From a virus: a stretch of DNA of 29,966 nucleotides. Positions 1 to 7,892 of the stretch are shown here, in pieces (within the stretch, counting starts at the first letter, position 1; the number at the start of each line of letters is the position of its first letter). The DNA is taken from positions 1 to 29,966 of the IMG/VR virus record IMGVR_UViG_3300020174_000045; one strand, written 5' to 3'. Position numbers and translations under genes: made by a program. Under the pieces are notes generated by a model. It had not been told where the DNA came from. It made no database searches and saw only the letters and a program-made list of their open reading frames with translations.

Positions 1-29
1 ATTCTAGTTGAATGAGTTTAGATTCTATC

Positions 30-635
30 TTAGCGATCTTCCGAGAGTTGTGCTTTACTGAAGCCTTCAATAGTTTCATCCATAGTTTTAGTAACTTCTT
101 TTGCAGATCTTGCATTGATGTATTTAACCTCCTGTATAGTTTCTGTAATAACTTGTAAGTCTGTGTAGAACCATTCGTTTTTATGCGTAGAAACTTTAGA
201 GCGCAAGCATTCGTGTATGATAGTCTCTGCGTTGTTTCTGTTATCAAATGCTTCTTGGTACTCTAGCACGTAGTCTCTGTGCGGAGAAGATGTTTGGTAG
301 TTATTTAACCTATCCTCAGATTTTACAGCTTTACCTACCTTATACCAACCCTGCCATGCCTTGTTACTAACAACATACACATGGCCTTCTACTGTCTTGT
401 TATCTATCTCTGTGTGGCTCCAAGCATCATCCAACGTTTTGTATCTGCCAGGTTTCCATAAAGGATGCGTCTTGTTAACTCGTTTACCGTTAAGATACAT
501 GCGGTGCTCTGCATCATAGACACGCCAACAATCTTTACACTCACCCTGTACTCCGTGGGCTTTAGTGGAGTTTTTATAAAAGTATGTTACGGGGTGTTCT
601 ACACCACACTTGTTACAGATTTTTGTTTTAGTCAC
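30..635 (-). CDS. GIY-YIG (T5orf172/Mug113-like) endonuclease with N-terminal zinc finger
   Basis: The 201-aa product begins with a zinc-finger-like segment (CNKC near the start, CKDC about 25 residues later), typical of HNH or homing-type nucleases. The second half fits the T5orf172/Mug113 branch of the GIY-YIG superfamily: GHVYVVSN, then YKVGKA, RLNNYQTSSP, an Ala-Glu helix (NNAETIIHECL) and NEWF. Such proteins cut DNA; free-standing phage copies often act as homing endonucleases. I chose the GTG at 635, which overlaps the upstream stop by 8 bases and has a GAGG about 10 bases ahead; the TTG at 644 lacks a spaced ribosome site. It is last in the visible minus-strand operon, just downstream of ribonucleotide reductase alpha. 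The family call is fairly firm; the homing role is inference. Confidence 0.7.
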   Translation of the reverse strand: MTKTKICNKCGVEHPVTYFYKNSTKAHGVQGECKDCWRVYDAEHRMYLNGKRVNKTHPLWKPGRYKTLDDAWSHTEIDNKTVEGHVYVVSNKAWQGWYKVGKAVKSEDRLNNYQTSSPHRDYVLEYQEAFDNRNNAETIIHECLRSKVSTHKNEWFYTDLQVITETIQEVKYINARSAKEVTKTMDETIEGFSKAQLSEDR

Positions 636-1065
636 GAGATACAAACCTCACCATGTCTAGGGGGATTTGATAGAAGTATTCCCCACCTGCTATGTACTTA
701 TTCGGTACTTCAACAGGAGTCAGTGTTGCCACATCCTTTGACCAAAACATCGCAGCCTTGGTCAGATTCATATTCCATATAAAGAATGTAGTAAGCGTAT
801 TGAAGAACTTTTTCTTACGTTCAGGTAGCTGTACGCTATCAAACGGGAAGTCCCCGTGTTTCCATAAAGTCTTCACCTCACACTCGGCTAACCACTGTCG
901 TCCTTTGTGGGATACGACTAAGTCTTGAGCGTAGTCATCGGGGTTCGGAATAACCGAAAACCCCTGTGACGACAAAAACTCAATAGTTGCTTCACGAGCA
1001 AGGGCATCGTACTGTTGGTACAAGCCCCTATTGAATTGCTTTCTTAGCCCTGACAAGCTACGCAT
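628..1065 (-). CDS. PD-(D/E)XK-like nuclease-fold protein
   Basis: The 145-aa product has a restriction-endonuclease-like core. An N-terminal helix contains an acidic residue (LAREATIEFLSSQGF). It is followed by NPDDYAQDLVV and then WLAECEVKTLW, which gives the D...E-x-K catalytic pattern of the PD-(D/E)XK superfamily. This suggests a small phage nuclease or Holliday-junction-resolvase-like enzyme acting on replicating DNA. It starts inside the 3' end of the reductase gene (22-base overlap) and its own stop overlaps the GIY-YIG start. The GGAG before the ATG is only one base away, so the exact start is uncertain. The fold assignment rests on motif spacing alone, and the substrate is unknown. 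Confidence 0.5.
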   Translation of the reverse strand: MRSLSGLRKQFNRGLYQQYDALAREATIEFLSSQGFSVIPNPDDYAQDLVVSHKGRQWLAECEVKTLWKHGDFPFDSVQLPERKKKFFNTLTTFFIWNMNLTKAAMFWSKDVATLTPVEVPNKYIAGGEYFYQIPLDMVRFVSRD

Positions 1066-2786
1066 TCTCCATCTTCAAAGTCTTTCAAAGCTTGACGCTG
1101 TACTTGTGTACCTACCTTCTCAGCAGTAACACCTGCTGACGTACGTAAATAATACAAACCTTTAAGTCCGTCAGTGTACGCCTTTTCGTGTACCAACCGA
1201 TAGTACTCTTTATCTGTACCTGATGGGAAGAATACGTTTACGCTTTGGCCTTGGCATATAAACTCTTGACGAATAGCTGCGTGTTCTATTACCCAAATCT
1301 GATCTATCTCAAAAGCGGTACGGAACACTTCTTTTTCTTTGTCAGTTAAAAACTCTAAGTTCTGAACAGAGCCTTCGTCGGCAATAATCTTTTGCCAGAC
1401 AATATCAGTATCCATACCGTAAGCTTCAAGCACCTTAGCTAACGCTTTGTTTTTGATAAGGTGAGCACCTGCACGAGTAAGATGGGTATAAGCATTAGAC
1501 TTAATAGGCTCAATAGAAGAGCTACAATTACAGATAATGGAACTGTTAGCATTGGGGGCAATCGCCAGAAGATGGGCATTACGCATCCCCGTACCTTCCA
1601 TGTCAGGAGCCTCCCCACGTTCTCTGGCCAGTTGCTGACTTGCTTGGACTGCTTCATCCTTAATGTACCTAAACATCTGGTAGTTAACACCCGTAGCTTG
1701 GATGCCCTTCCACGGGATGCCGTTATTCTGCAAGTACCCGTGGAATCCCATAGCTCCTAGACCGAGCGAGCGTTCTCTTTCAGCACTGAATTTAGCTTTT
1801 CTAAGTTCTTCTGGTGCATTGTCGATAAAGTATTGGAGTACATTGTCAAGGAATCTAACCAAGTCTCTAACCATTGGTGTTCCTTTCCAGTCGTCGTACT
1901 TTTCGAGGTTGACGGAACTGAGGCAACAGACTGCTGTGCGTTCTTCACTTGTTGGGAGGTGGATTTCATTGCAGAGGTTAGAGCCATGAATGCGCAATCC
2001 AAGTTTTCTTTGGCTTTCCGGTAAGCCTCTGTTGGCTGTGTCGATAAAGTTAAGGTAAGGACTGCCAGTTCGGAACCTAGTTTCAAGTATTCCGTGCCAA
2101 AGCGTTCTAGCATTGATTGTATCTCTTGTAGTTCCGTCATGAGGGTCTCTAAGTTCCCAGTTTGCGTTTGCATATACTTTCTCCATAAATTTATCGGTGA
2201 TATTCACCGCATTAAAAATGTTAAAACATTTCCGATTGAAGTCTCCTCCAGTCGGTTTTTTAAAGCTAATAAACTCAACAATGTCAGGATGACTGACATC
2301 TAGATAAGCCGCATAGCTACCTTTTCTAGTACGCCCTTGCTTCCAAGCAGTCATACCAGAATCGATTACTTTAAGGAACGGGAGTGGTCCCGGTGCTTTA
2401 TCACTAATACCACGTACGTCAGACCAGTGCCCGCCAACACCACCACCCTTTACAGAAAGCCAAGCAACCTCTTCAGGGTGGGTAATAAGGGAATTAAGAT
2501 TGTCACCAATGTAAGATAAGAAACAACTAATAGGCAAACCCTTACTGGAGCCTTTGTCACTTGGAGCATTACTAAGGACAGGACTAGAGAACATAAACCA
2601 ATTAAGTGAAGCATAATCGTAAATACGTTGAGCAAACTCGTAGTCCCCATAACAATACGCCTCCGCAGCCCTCGCATACGCTTCTTGTGGGGATTCCTCC
2701 CACGGAAGCATGTAGTAATCTTTCATGAGGGCCATACCCTGTACGGATATTAGGGAATCACGTGATAGGTCAATCTTAACTTTCAC
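1044..2786 (-). CDS. nrdA: Class I ribonucleoside-diphosphate reductase, alpha (large) subunit
   Basis: It reduces ribonucleotides to deoxyribonucleotides and so supplies dNTPs for phage replication. In the 580-aa product, the radical cysteine lies in SNLCNEIHLPT (C272), the redox pair is C88 (ISCFLS) and C287/C288 (AVCCLSS), and the late LYYLRT matches the paired tyrosines that carry the radical from a beta subunit in class I enzymes. The C-terminus ends in CVACQG, the swinging redox CxxC. No N-terminal ATP cone is present, so it is shorter than E. coli NrdA. I chose the GTG at 2786 because AAGGAA lies just ahead; an ATG at 2873 would add 29 unconserved residues overlapping the upstream gene. 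No beta subunit lies in the window; it may lie further left. Confidence 0.93.
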   Translation of the reverse strand: MKVKIDLSRDSLISVQGMALMKDYYMLPWEESPQEAYARAAEAYCYGDYEFAQRIYDYASLNWFMFSSPVLSNAPSDKGSSKGLPISCFLSYIGDNLNSLITHPEEVAWLSVKGGGVGGHWSDVRGISDKAPGPLPFLKVIDSGMTAWKQGRTRKGSYAAYLDVSHPDIVEFISFKKPTGGDFNRKCFNIFNAVNITDKFMEKVYANANWELRDPHDGTTRDTINARTLWHGILETRFRTGSPYLNFIDTANRGLPESQRKLGLRIHGSNLCNEIHLPTSEERTAVCCLSSVNLEKYDDWKGTPMVRDLVRFLDNVLQYFIDNAPEELRKAKFSAERERSLGLGAMGFHGYLQNNGIPWKGIQATGVNYQMFRYIKDEAVQASQQLARERGEAPDMEGTGMRNAHLLAIAPNANSSIICNCSSSIEPIKSNAYTHLTRAGAHLIKNKALAKVLEAYGMDTDIVWQKIIADEGSVQNLEFLTDKEKEVFRTAFEIDQIWVIEHAAIRQEFICQGQSVNVFFPSGTDKEYYRLVHEKAYTDGLKGLYYLRTSAGVTAEKVGTQVQRQALKDFEDGECVACQG

Positions 2787-2955
2787 TGGCCTGTTCCTTG
2801 TAAATGTTGTAAGTCTTGTTAAAAATGTGACGAAGTTCTTTCGCCGCTTGTTCTTCTTCTGCTGAGAGTTCATTGGCTTCTACCATACGTAACATCTCTT
2901 CAGTGAACCCGAGTAGTTTGACCAGTTGACCTTCTGGCAACTTAATCTTAATCAT
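2776..2955 (-). CDS. Small hypothetical protein upstream of ribonucleotide reductase
   Basis: The 59-aa product (MIKIKLPEGQLVKLLGFTEE...) is charged and probably helical, with an acidic middle (ANELSAEEEQAAKEL). I do not recognise the family. The ATG at 2955 overlaps the stop of the DUF3310 gene, and its own stop overlaps the GTG of the reductase by 11 bases, which is the tight coupling seen throughout this operon. A TTG further upstream at 2988 would lengthen it but has no better ribosome site. Its position suggests co-expression with nucleotide metabolism; no function can be assigned. Confidence 0.6.
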   Translation of the reverse strand: MIKIKLPEGQLVKLLGFTEEMLRMVEANELSAEEEQAAKELRHIFNKTYNIYKEQASES

Positions 2956-3358
2956 CTTGCGAGTCAAAACGAAACTCCCCTCTAGCAATCATACGATCTA
3001 TAATTGAATCTAAGTACCACTTCGCTTTCTCTAGGTCTTCACGGCCATTCTTGAAAGGAGCACGAGTAACATACTCCCACGCAGTCATCCACTCGTGTGC
3101 GTCTTCGTACGGCATGACAATACCATCTGTCATAAGTTTTTGAAGCAACGCAATGCGTACGTCCTTAACTTCTAATCCGTCACGTAAGATATAATGCTTA
3201 GGAGAGTTAACCATATCCACTGCAGTAGCACGGTTGTTTTCATCTATTACAACGGACATAGTATCCCCTGTATCTAAATCTGTCAGCGTAATTACATCGT
3301 TTTCGTATTGTGCATTTACTGTTTCAAAAAAAGATTCGTAATCATCCTTAGACATCAT
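2948..3358 (-). CDS. DUF3310 family protein
   Basis: The 136-aa product carries the DUF3310 signature in its second half: VNSPKHY, then EVKDVRIAL, WMTAWEYVTRAPFKNG and EDLEKAKWYLDSII. This small domain is common in phages and sits among replication or nucleotide-metabolism genes, often in proteins loosely annotated as nucleotide kinases; its biochemical role is unsettled. The N-terminal 50 residues are a separate acidic segment. Two ATGs in tandem (3358 and 3355) follow AAGGAG, and the second has the more usual spacing, so the protein may be one residue shorter. It overlaps both neighbours by a few bases. Confidence 0.8.
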   Translation of the reverse strand: MMSKDDYESFFETVNAQYENDVITLTDLDTGDTMSVVIDENNRATAVDMVNSPKHYILRDGLEVKDVRIALLQKLMTDGIVMPYEDAHEWMTAWEYVTRAPFKNGREDLEKAKWYLDSIIDRMIARGEFRFDSQDD

Positions 3359-3687
3359 GCTTCTCCTTTCGTATCCATACTTAATAGCTCAAGCTGTTCA
3401 TCACTCAAGTTATCGTAGTATTCTTGATCGGTTTTATTAACTATAAAGTCATAGGGTCTATTACCCTTCTGTAAATACTTAACACCTTCTGAAAGTATGT
3501 TGTCAACATCGGTTTTTAATAGACTAATCATTCCCGCCATAAAAAGTGTCAGTATCTCGTTGTTGTTAAATTCGTTGGTTTCATCTTCTGGGTATATGCC
3601 ACATGTAAAGCACGGTATTCCATCATCGTCTAACCGCATACGAAAAAACGCCTCGCCTTGCTCCAAGTCAACAGGTACTCTACTCAT
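3355..3687 (-). CDS. Hypothetical protein between endonuclease I and DUF3310
   Basis: The 110-aa product (MSRVPVDLEQGEAFFRMRLDDDGIPCFTC...) is acidic and has a cysteine pair (CFTC) near residue 26, plus a hydrophobic helix (ILTLFMAGMISLL) that is too short and mixed to call a membrane anchor. I do not recognise the family. The ATG at 3687 has GAGGAG about 8 bases ahead and overlaps the stop of endonuclease I, so I preferred it over an upstream extension that would run antisense into the nuclease motifs. It is translationally coupled to both neighbours. Confidence 0.65.
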   Translation of the reverse strand: MSRVPVDLEQGEAFFRMRLDDDGIPCFTCGIYPEDETNEFNNNEILTLFMAGMISLLKTDVDNILSEGVKYLQKGNRPYDFIVNKTDQEYYDNLSDEQLELLSMDTKGEA

Positions 3688-4072
3688 CAAACCACTCCTC
3701 TGGTATAAGTTTATCTGCGTACAGAAAGCCGTGTTTAACACACCAATCCGCATAGGATGTTTTAGAACCTTTACGAATCTTTGCTTTAGAATTGGAGAAT
3801 ACAAATCGTATATCATAATCTGTTTGCTCCTGTATCCATAGGTGCTTCTTGCGATCTTCTAAGGTGAACCGGCCTTTTGTTTCAACCACAATACCATTAG
3901 GCAAGATAAAATCAGGAGTATACGTTCGATTAATAGCGGGTTGTATAAAGCTAATTCTTGAAGATGAGTCTTCGTATTTAACACGAAGACCCCGCTTTTT
4001 GATTTGATCAGCAACAGTTTTTTCCAAGCCAGATCTATATCCATACTTCTTGGCCGCCTTACTGAACGTCAT
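3680..4072 (-). CDS. Endonuclease I, T7 gp3-like Holliday-junction resolvase
   Basis: The 130-aa product matches T7 endonuclease I in size and in its catalytic set: E17 in SGLEKTVADQI, D54 in YTPDFILPNG, and E64/K66 in VVETKGRF. T7 uses E20, D55, E65 and K67, so the spacing is nearly identical. This PD-(D/E)XK homodimer cuts branched DNA, resolving recombination and replication intermediates before packaging, and in T7 it also helps break down host DNA. The tail (TSYADWCVKHGFLYADKLIPEEW) resembles the T7-type C-terminus. The start overlaps the end of the exonuclease gene by 14 bases, so the two nucleases are made together. Confidence 0.9.
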   Translation of the reverse strand: MTFSKAAKKYGYRSGLEKTVADQIKKRGLRVKYEDSSSRISFIQPAINRTYTPDFILPNGIVVETKGRFTLEDRKKHLWIQEQTDYDIRFVFSNSKAKIRKGSKTSYADWCVKHGFLYADKLIPEEWFDE

Positions 4073-4934
4073 CGGTATACACCGTGTAGTATCGCCAAGG
4101 CTTATTCTTAGCTTGAGAAGCCGCTACTTGTCTATACTGCAGGGTAGGCCAACATTTAAACTTGTAATCGCAGTACATACATTCCTTAGCAATATATTTA
4201 TTGCCTGTAGGTTTACTGCGAAACGTCTCTTCTATCTCATCAAAGCAACGCTCAAAGTCTTTGTCAGTCGCAATGTAGTTAATCGTGTCTTTAATAACGC
4301 CTTTGTATTCTTCACTGTAAGAGTTGTCTGCTTCAACAAACTTCCACTCTCCAGTAGATTTATTGATTACAATCCACCCACCGAAGGGCATTCCACTAGC
4401 GTTAGCGTAGCCGAAGCCCTGAGCGACATACCCAAATGAATCGTCGTTCTTGACATCTTCAAAACTTTTGAATTTATGCTCAAAGGCAAAAGGAGAAGCG
4501 GATTTGATATCCCAGACTTTGCCGTCGATGACTACATCATATTCGCCCTGGATGGACACATCGTCATCAAAAGTAAGCTCTACCTTTCCGTGGTAGGATT
4601 CTACTGGTATACCCGCACTTCGCATCAAAAGCAAGGACAAGACTTCAATTGTGTCACCGAGCAACATTTTCATAATAAAGTCGTACGAAAACGCTTGTCC
4701 TTCTTCTGGATGATTCTTTTGAAACCACAGTTGACAGCGAGGTCTTCCTGCGTTTGACATGCGTACAGTAAAGTTGCGTTCATTATCTCTAGTGAACTGT
4801 TTAACTAACGCATTCCGGAAGTCCTCACACGCTTGATCTATCAGTGTATCATCAACGGGGGGAGCTTCCCCCGCTGACAACTTAGACAGGTACTCACGTA
4901 TCTGAACCTCGTATTGATGAGGTATTTCAGACAT
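4059..4934 (-). CDS. RecB/Cas4-like PD-(D/E)XK exonuclease with probable Fe-S cysteines
   Basis: The 291-aa product has the RecB-type nuclease core: SIQGEYDVVIDGK with D133, then VWDIKSAS with D142 and K144, and a downstream QGFGYANA helix that resembles the QxxxY motif of the family. A C-terminal cysteine cluster (CMYCDYKFKC) together with the earlier RPRCQLW cysteine matches the four-cysteine iron-sulfur arrangement of AddB/Cas4-like nucleases. Such phage enzymes process DNA ends in recombination and replication, in the way T7 gp6 does next to gp3. It lies directly between the ssDNA-binding candidate and endonuclease I and starts on a TAATG overlap at 4934. Confidence 0.8.
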   Translation of the reverse strand: MSEIPHQYEVQIREYLSKLSAGEAPPVDDTLIDQACEDFRNALVKQFTRDNERNFTVRMSNAGRPRCQLWFQKNHPEEGQAFSYDFIMKMLLGDTIEVLSLLLMRSAGIPVESYHGKVELTFDDDVSIQGEYDVVIDGKVWDIKSASPFAFEHKFKSFEDVKNDDSFGYVAQGFGYANASGMPFGGWIVINKSTGEWKFVEADNSYSEEYKGVIKDTINYIATDKDFERCFDEIEETFRSKPTGNKYIAKECMYCDYKFKCWPTLQYRQVAASQAKNKPWRYYTVYTDDVQ

Positions 4935-5791
4935 TAAGATGCCTCATCAAAATCAGAGTCTAGATAGCCTTCTACTTCAGCAACTATTTTCTCATCGTTA
5001 GAGTCTGATTGCTTTGAACGTAAAGCATCATTGTGTTTACCAATAATTCTCTTGTTCTCAGCGTTAACTGTTTCTAATATTTTGGACATAAATGCAAAGT
5101 CTTCACCAGTGATTTCACGGATGTTAGACATGTCTGGGTGCATCTCAATAACAAAGTAATTGACAGAACCCCGCTTCTTACGAACAGTCTTAATTACACT
5201 CTCAACCTGTGTGAACTTCAGACGCTGAGACTTAGTTGCTTCTAAAACAGCATTAAAGGCCATGAAGCTTCCGGTTTTCATGCGGAACAGGCAAGGTACA
5301 TCCTTGACCTCAGCCTTTGTTCCATCTGCCAAAGTAGCGTCTGCAATCGTGACAGTAGAGTACAAGTAGCGGAAGCACGTAACACTACGCCACTTCTGCT
5401 GTGTCTCTTCATCCATTTCACGAAGGTCTTTCGACACTGGCTTACCACAGCGTACCCCGCCTTGCTCATCAATAGGCTCGTCACCCGCACGATGGATGAT
5501 AGTCTTATTGACTACCGCCTCTGCTACAGGATCGTAGTTAAGGTACTGCATATAGTCAGCATATACACGTACACGAACATCCTTGCCGTATACTGTGCCT
5601 GTTGACAACGTAAGAGCAAACGCTCCTTTCTTTAGTTCGTTGCCTTTATCGTCTTCCTCTTGATAGTTTACTTTTAAGATAGGTAACAAGTTTCCTGTGG
5701 ATTCCTGTTCGTCTGACTGTGGCTGTTGCATACCCATTGCAGCCAATAGTTCGTTTTCAGACATTCCATTATATAGTGCTACTTCATTCAT
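4934..5791 (-). CDS. Probable single-stranded DNA-binding protein
   Basis: The 285-aa product begins with an acidic, Gln-rich leader, has a beta-rich middle (FALTLSTGTVYGKDVRVRVY; FRYLYSTVTIADATLADG) and ends in a strongly acidic tail (EGYLDSDFDEAS). That overall form, an OB-like body plus an acidic C-terminus, and its place between polymerase and exonuclease match phage ssDNA-binding proteins, which use the tail to contact partners. No sequence signature proves this. I chose the ATG at 5791, which has GGAAATG ahead and overlaps the polymerase stop by 8 bases; the ATG at 5806 has no ribosome site. Confidence 0.55.
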   Translation of the reverse strand: MNEVALYNGMSENELLAAMGMQQPQSDEQESTGNLLPILKVNYQEEDDKGNELKKGAFALTLSTGTVYGKDVRVRVYADYMQYLNYDPVAEAVVNKTIIHRAGDEPIDEQGGVRCGKPVSKDLREMDEETQQKWRSVTCFRYLYSTVTIADATLADGTKAEVKDVPCLFRMKTGSFMAFNAVLEATKSQRLKFTQVESVIKTVRKKRGSVNYFVIEMHPDMSNIREITGEDFAFMSKILETVNAENKRIIGKHNDALRSKQSDSNDEKIVAEVEGYLDSDFDEAS

Positions 5792-7892
5792 AAATAACAT
5801 TTCCATTTAACCAATTTGATCCACTCTTTATCTCGATGGCGAGTGGAATTACCATATCATAATTGTAACGCACTGATACTTCATCTGCAACATTTTCCAT
5901 CGCATCAACCAAAATATCTTTTATTACATCTTTCTCGCCTGGATACACATCCACAACAATAGAATCATGAACTGTCAGTACAAGTTTAGATTTGACACCT
6001 GCGCTACGCATTAACCTAGATGCACGAATACACGCAATCGGTACGATATCTGCGGTAGCAAACGATTGTACTGGGTAGTTAACAATCTGTGTTGCATAGC
6101 TGATTCTTCCGTTAGACTTACGTTCTACGTTGGGCCAGAAGAACTGTCGTCCTGACGGCAGGGTGACTGTTCCGTCTTTGAGCACTCCTCGCTTGAGTAT
6201 GTCGTGCCAGTTTGAGAGTCCTTCGTAGATGTTGAAGTATTCTTTGAAGTACTGTTGAACATGTGGAGCCTCCTGCGCCCCCTGACCGCCGTAGAGCGGC
6301 GCAAACGTATAAGCCTTCGCCTGTTGCCTTTCATTCTTAGTGATCTCCGTTATAGGCTTCTCATTAATGATGGCGGCAGTCTGCTTGTGTACATCCTTAC
6401 CCGTCATGATGTCATCATATATTTGACCATCTTTAGACAGTTCACCTGCTACACGAAACTCTAGTCCACTGAAGTCAGCTTCCATAATCTCACCGCCTTC
6501 AAATCGAGAGACGACACATTCACGGATAGGGAACGTACCGCCTCGTGGCTGATTCTGGAAGTTAGGGTCTGATGAGGATAACCGGCCAGTCGCAGTAATG
6601 CACTGGTTAAAGGTAGTGTGCAGTATGCCGTCACTGCGTGTATTACGTCTCATACCACCACAGAAAGACGACAGGTAGACGTTTAGTGCATTCAGCCTAC
6701 GCATACCTTGCAAGAACTCTACAGCGTCTGTGTAGCCCTTACGTTGAGCCTGACCGAGTAGAAACTGAAGTGTTGTTTTATCTGTAGAGAAGCCGGTGGC
6801 AGCCACATCACGCACAGTAGAAGGTACAAGCTTAAACCCTGCAACACGATCTGTAGGGCTGTAACATACTCCTGCACCATTACATATTGGACATTTTGTA
6901 CGATTCTTGTACGGCTTACCATCCTTCTTGATCTTCTGCGTAGACCCGATGCCATTACAGGGTGTACACCGTTCAGCTTTTGTGCGATACACAAGACTGG
7001 CGTTATCTTTTACAGCCTTAGAAAACTCTTTGGGGGACATGCGAGGACGAGGTAAAGGCTTGCCTGCCTTGTTTAATCCAATGTTAAATACTTCACGCCA
7101 CTTATCACGATCAGAAATTCTACGTGAGTAAATGACTTCCGACAATTGAAACGGGCTGTTCAAGTTGATTGGGGTATCTCCCATAACTGAACTTGCTAGC
7201 TCATACAGGCGAGTCTGTAGTTCATTGCGCTCAATGGTGAACTTATCTTCTACCTCATTCAGCTTGTCCATCTCAATATAGATGCCGTTACGTTCCATCT
7301 CTAGCAACACAAGTAGCATCTCATTCATCATGTCACGTACTTTACGCAAGCCGGTGAACTCAGGCTTACGGTAGTCGTGTAACTGTGATTCGTACACTTC
7401 AAGACATGAGGTTACGTCGGCACGTCCATACTCCTCTACAATGCTTGGGTCCATTGCTTCGTACCCAATGCCTTTCTTAAATGTCTGCTCCATCAGGTCA
7501 GACCGCTTCAGTGTCACCTTACGTCTCTTAGCAGTCTCTTCCAATGACAGCAATGTCTTTTGACCACGAGCCAGTATGTATTCCCCAATCATAGTGCAGT
7601 ACACGTCACAGTCCACTTGGAATCCTGACTCAGTCAACCACAGCAGATCGTACTTGGCATTGTGGGCTACCAGTAAATCTGCTTCATGTATAGCTCCTTG
7701 TACAGCTTTATGACCTATACGTGAATCAACGTCCAAGTCATTATGCTTAAAGAAATAGTACTCTCCCTGTTCTTCACCGAGCCACTGAAACCCACAAGAC
7801 ACCAGATAGTTATCTGGATTGAACGGACTATTGTCTAATCCCTTCTCTGCCTTCTGGACTGTTGTTTCTACGTCTAGTGCTAGAACCTTCAT
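5784..7892 (-). CDS. polA: Family A DNA polymerase with DnaJ-like zinc insertion
   Basis: The 702-aa replicative polymerase starts with a 3'-5' proofreading exonuclease: DVETT near residue 8, HNAKYDLLWL, and YGRADV. A spacer carries two CxxCxGxG units, C309/C312 and C334/C337, the zinc pattern of the DnaJ central domain. Polymerase motif A is ADFSGLEFR (D473); motif B is R522-x3-K526-x3-F530-x3-Y534 and matches E. coli R754, K758, F762 and Y766; motif C is VHDSIVV (H642, D643), with Ser where Glu is usual. The zinc insertion is the known mark of HMO-2011-type marine phages. It is coupled to the helicase gene by TGATG at 7892. Confidence 0.96.
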   Translation of the reverse strand: MKVLALDVETTVQKAEKGLDNSPFNPDNYLVSCGFQWLGEEQGEYYFFKHNDLDVDSRIGHKAVQGAIHEADLLVAHNAKYDLLWLTESGFQVDCDVYCTMIGEYILARGQKTLLSLEETAKRRKVTLKRSDLMEQTFKKGIGYEAMDPSIVEEYGRADVTSCLEVYESQLHDYRKPEFTGLRKVRDMMNEMLLVLLEMERNGIYIEMDKLNEVEDKFTIERNELQTRLYELASSVMGDTPINLNSPFQLSEVIYSRRISDRDKWREVFNIGLNKAGKPLPRPRMSPKEFSKAVKDNASLVYRTKAERCTPCNGIGSTQKIKKDGKPYKNRTKCPICNGAGVCYSPTDRVAGFKLVPSTVRDVAATGFSTDKTTLQFLLGQAQRKGYTDAVEFLQGMRRLNALNVYLSSFCGGMRRNTRSDGILHTTFNQCITATGRLSSSDPNFQNQPRGGTFPIRECVVSRFEGGEIMEADFSGLEFRVAGELSKDGQIYDDIMTGKDVHKQTAAIINEKPITEITKNERQQAKAYTFAPLYGGQGAQEAPHVQQYFKEYFNIYEGLSNWHDILKRGVLKDGTVTLPSGRQFFWPNVERKSNGRISYATQIVNYPVQSFATADIVPIACIRASRLMRSAGVKSKLVLTVHDSIVVDVYPGEKDVIKDILVDAMENVADEVSVRYNYDMVIPLAIEIKSGSNWLNGNVIYE

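Noticed and set aside
465-782. A plus-strand frame of about 100 codons opposite the GIY-YIG and PD-(D/E)XK genes, and similar frames opposite RNR, polymerase and portal.
   Set aside because: No ribosome sites, no recognisable motifs, and they oppose genes with clear family signatures; they are antisense shadows.
2787-2873. A longer ribonucleotide reductase N-terminus from ATG 2873.
   Set aside because: The added 29 residues are Lys/Arg-rich and unlike the family, they overlap the small upstream gene, and GTG 2786 has a better ribosome site.
3688-3816. An extended start for the gene ending at 3355, reaching to 3816.
   Set aside because: The extension lies entirely within the coding region of endonuclease I in another frame; the ATG at 3687 has GAGGAG and the usual short overlap.
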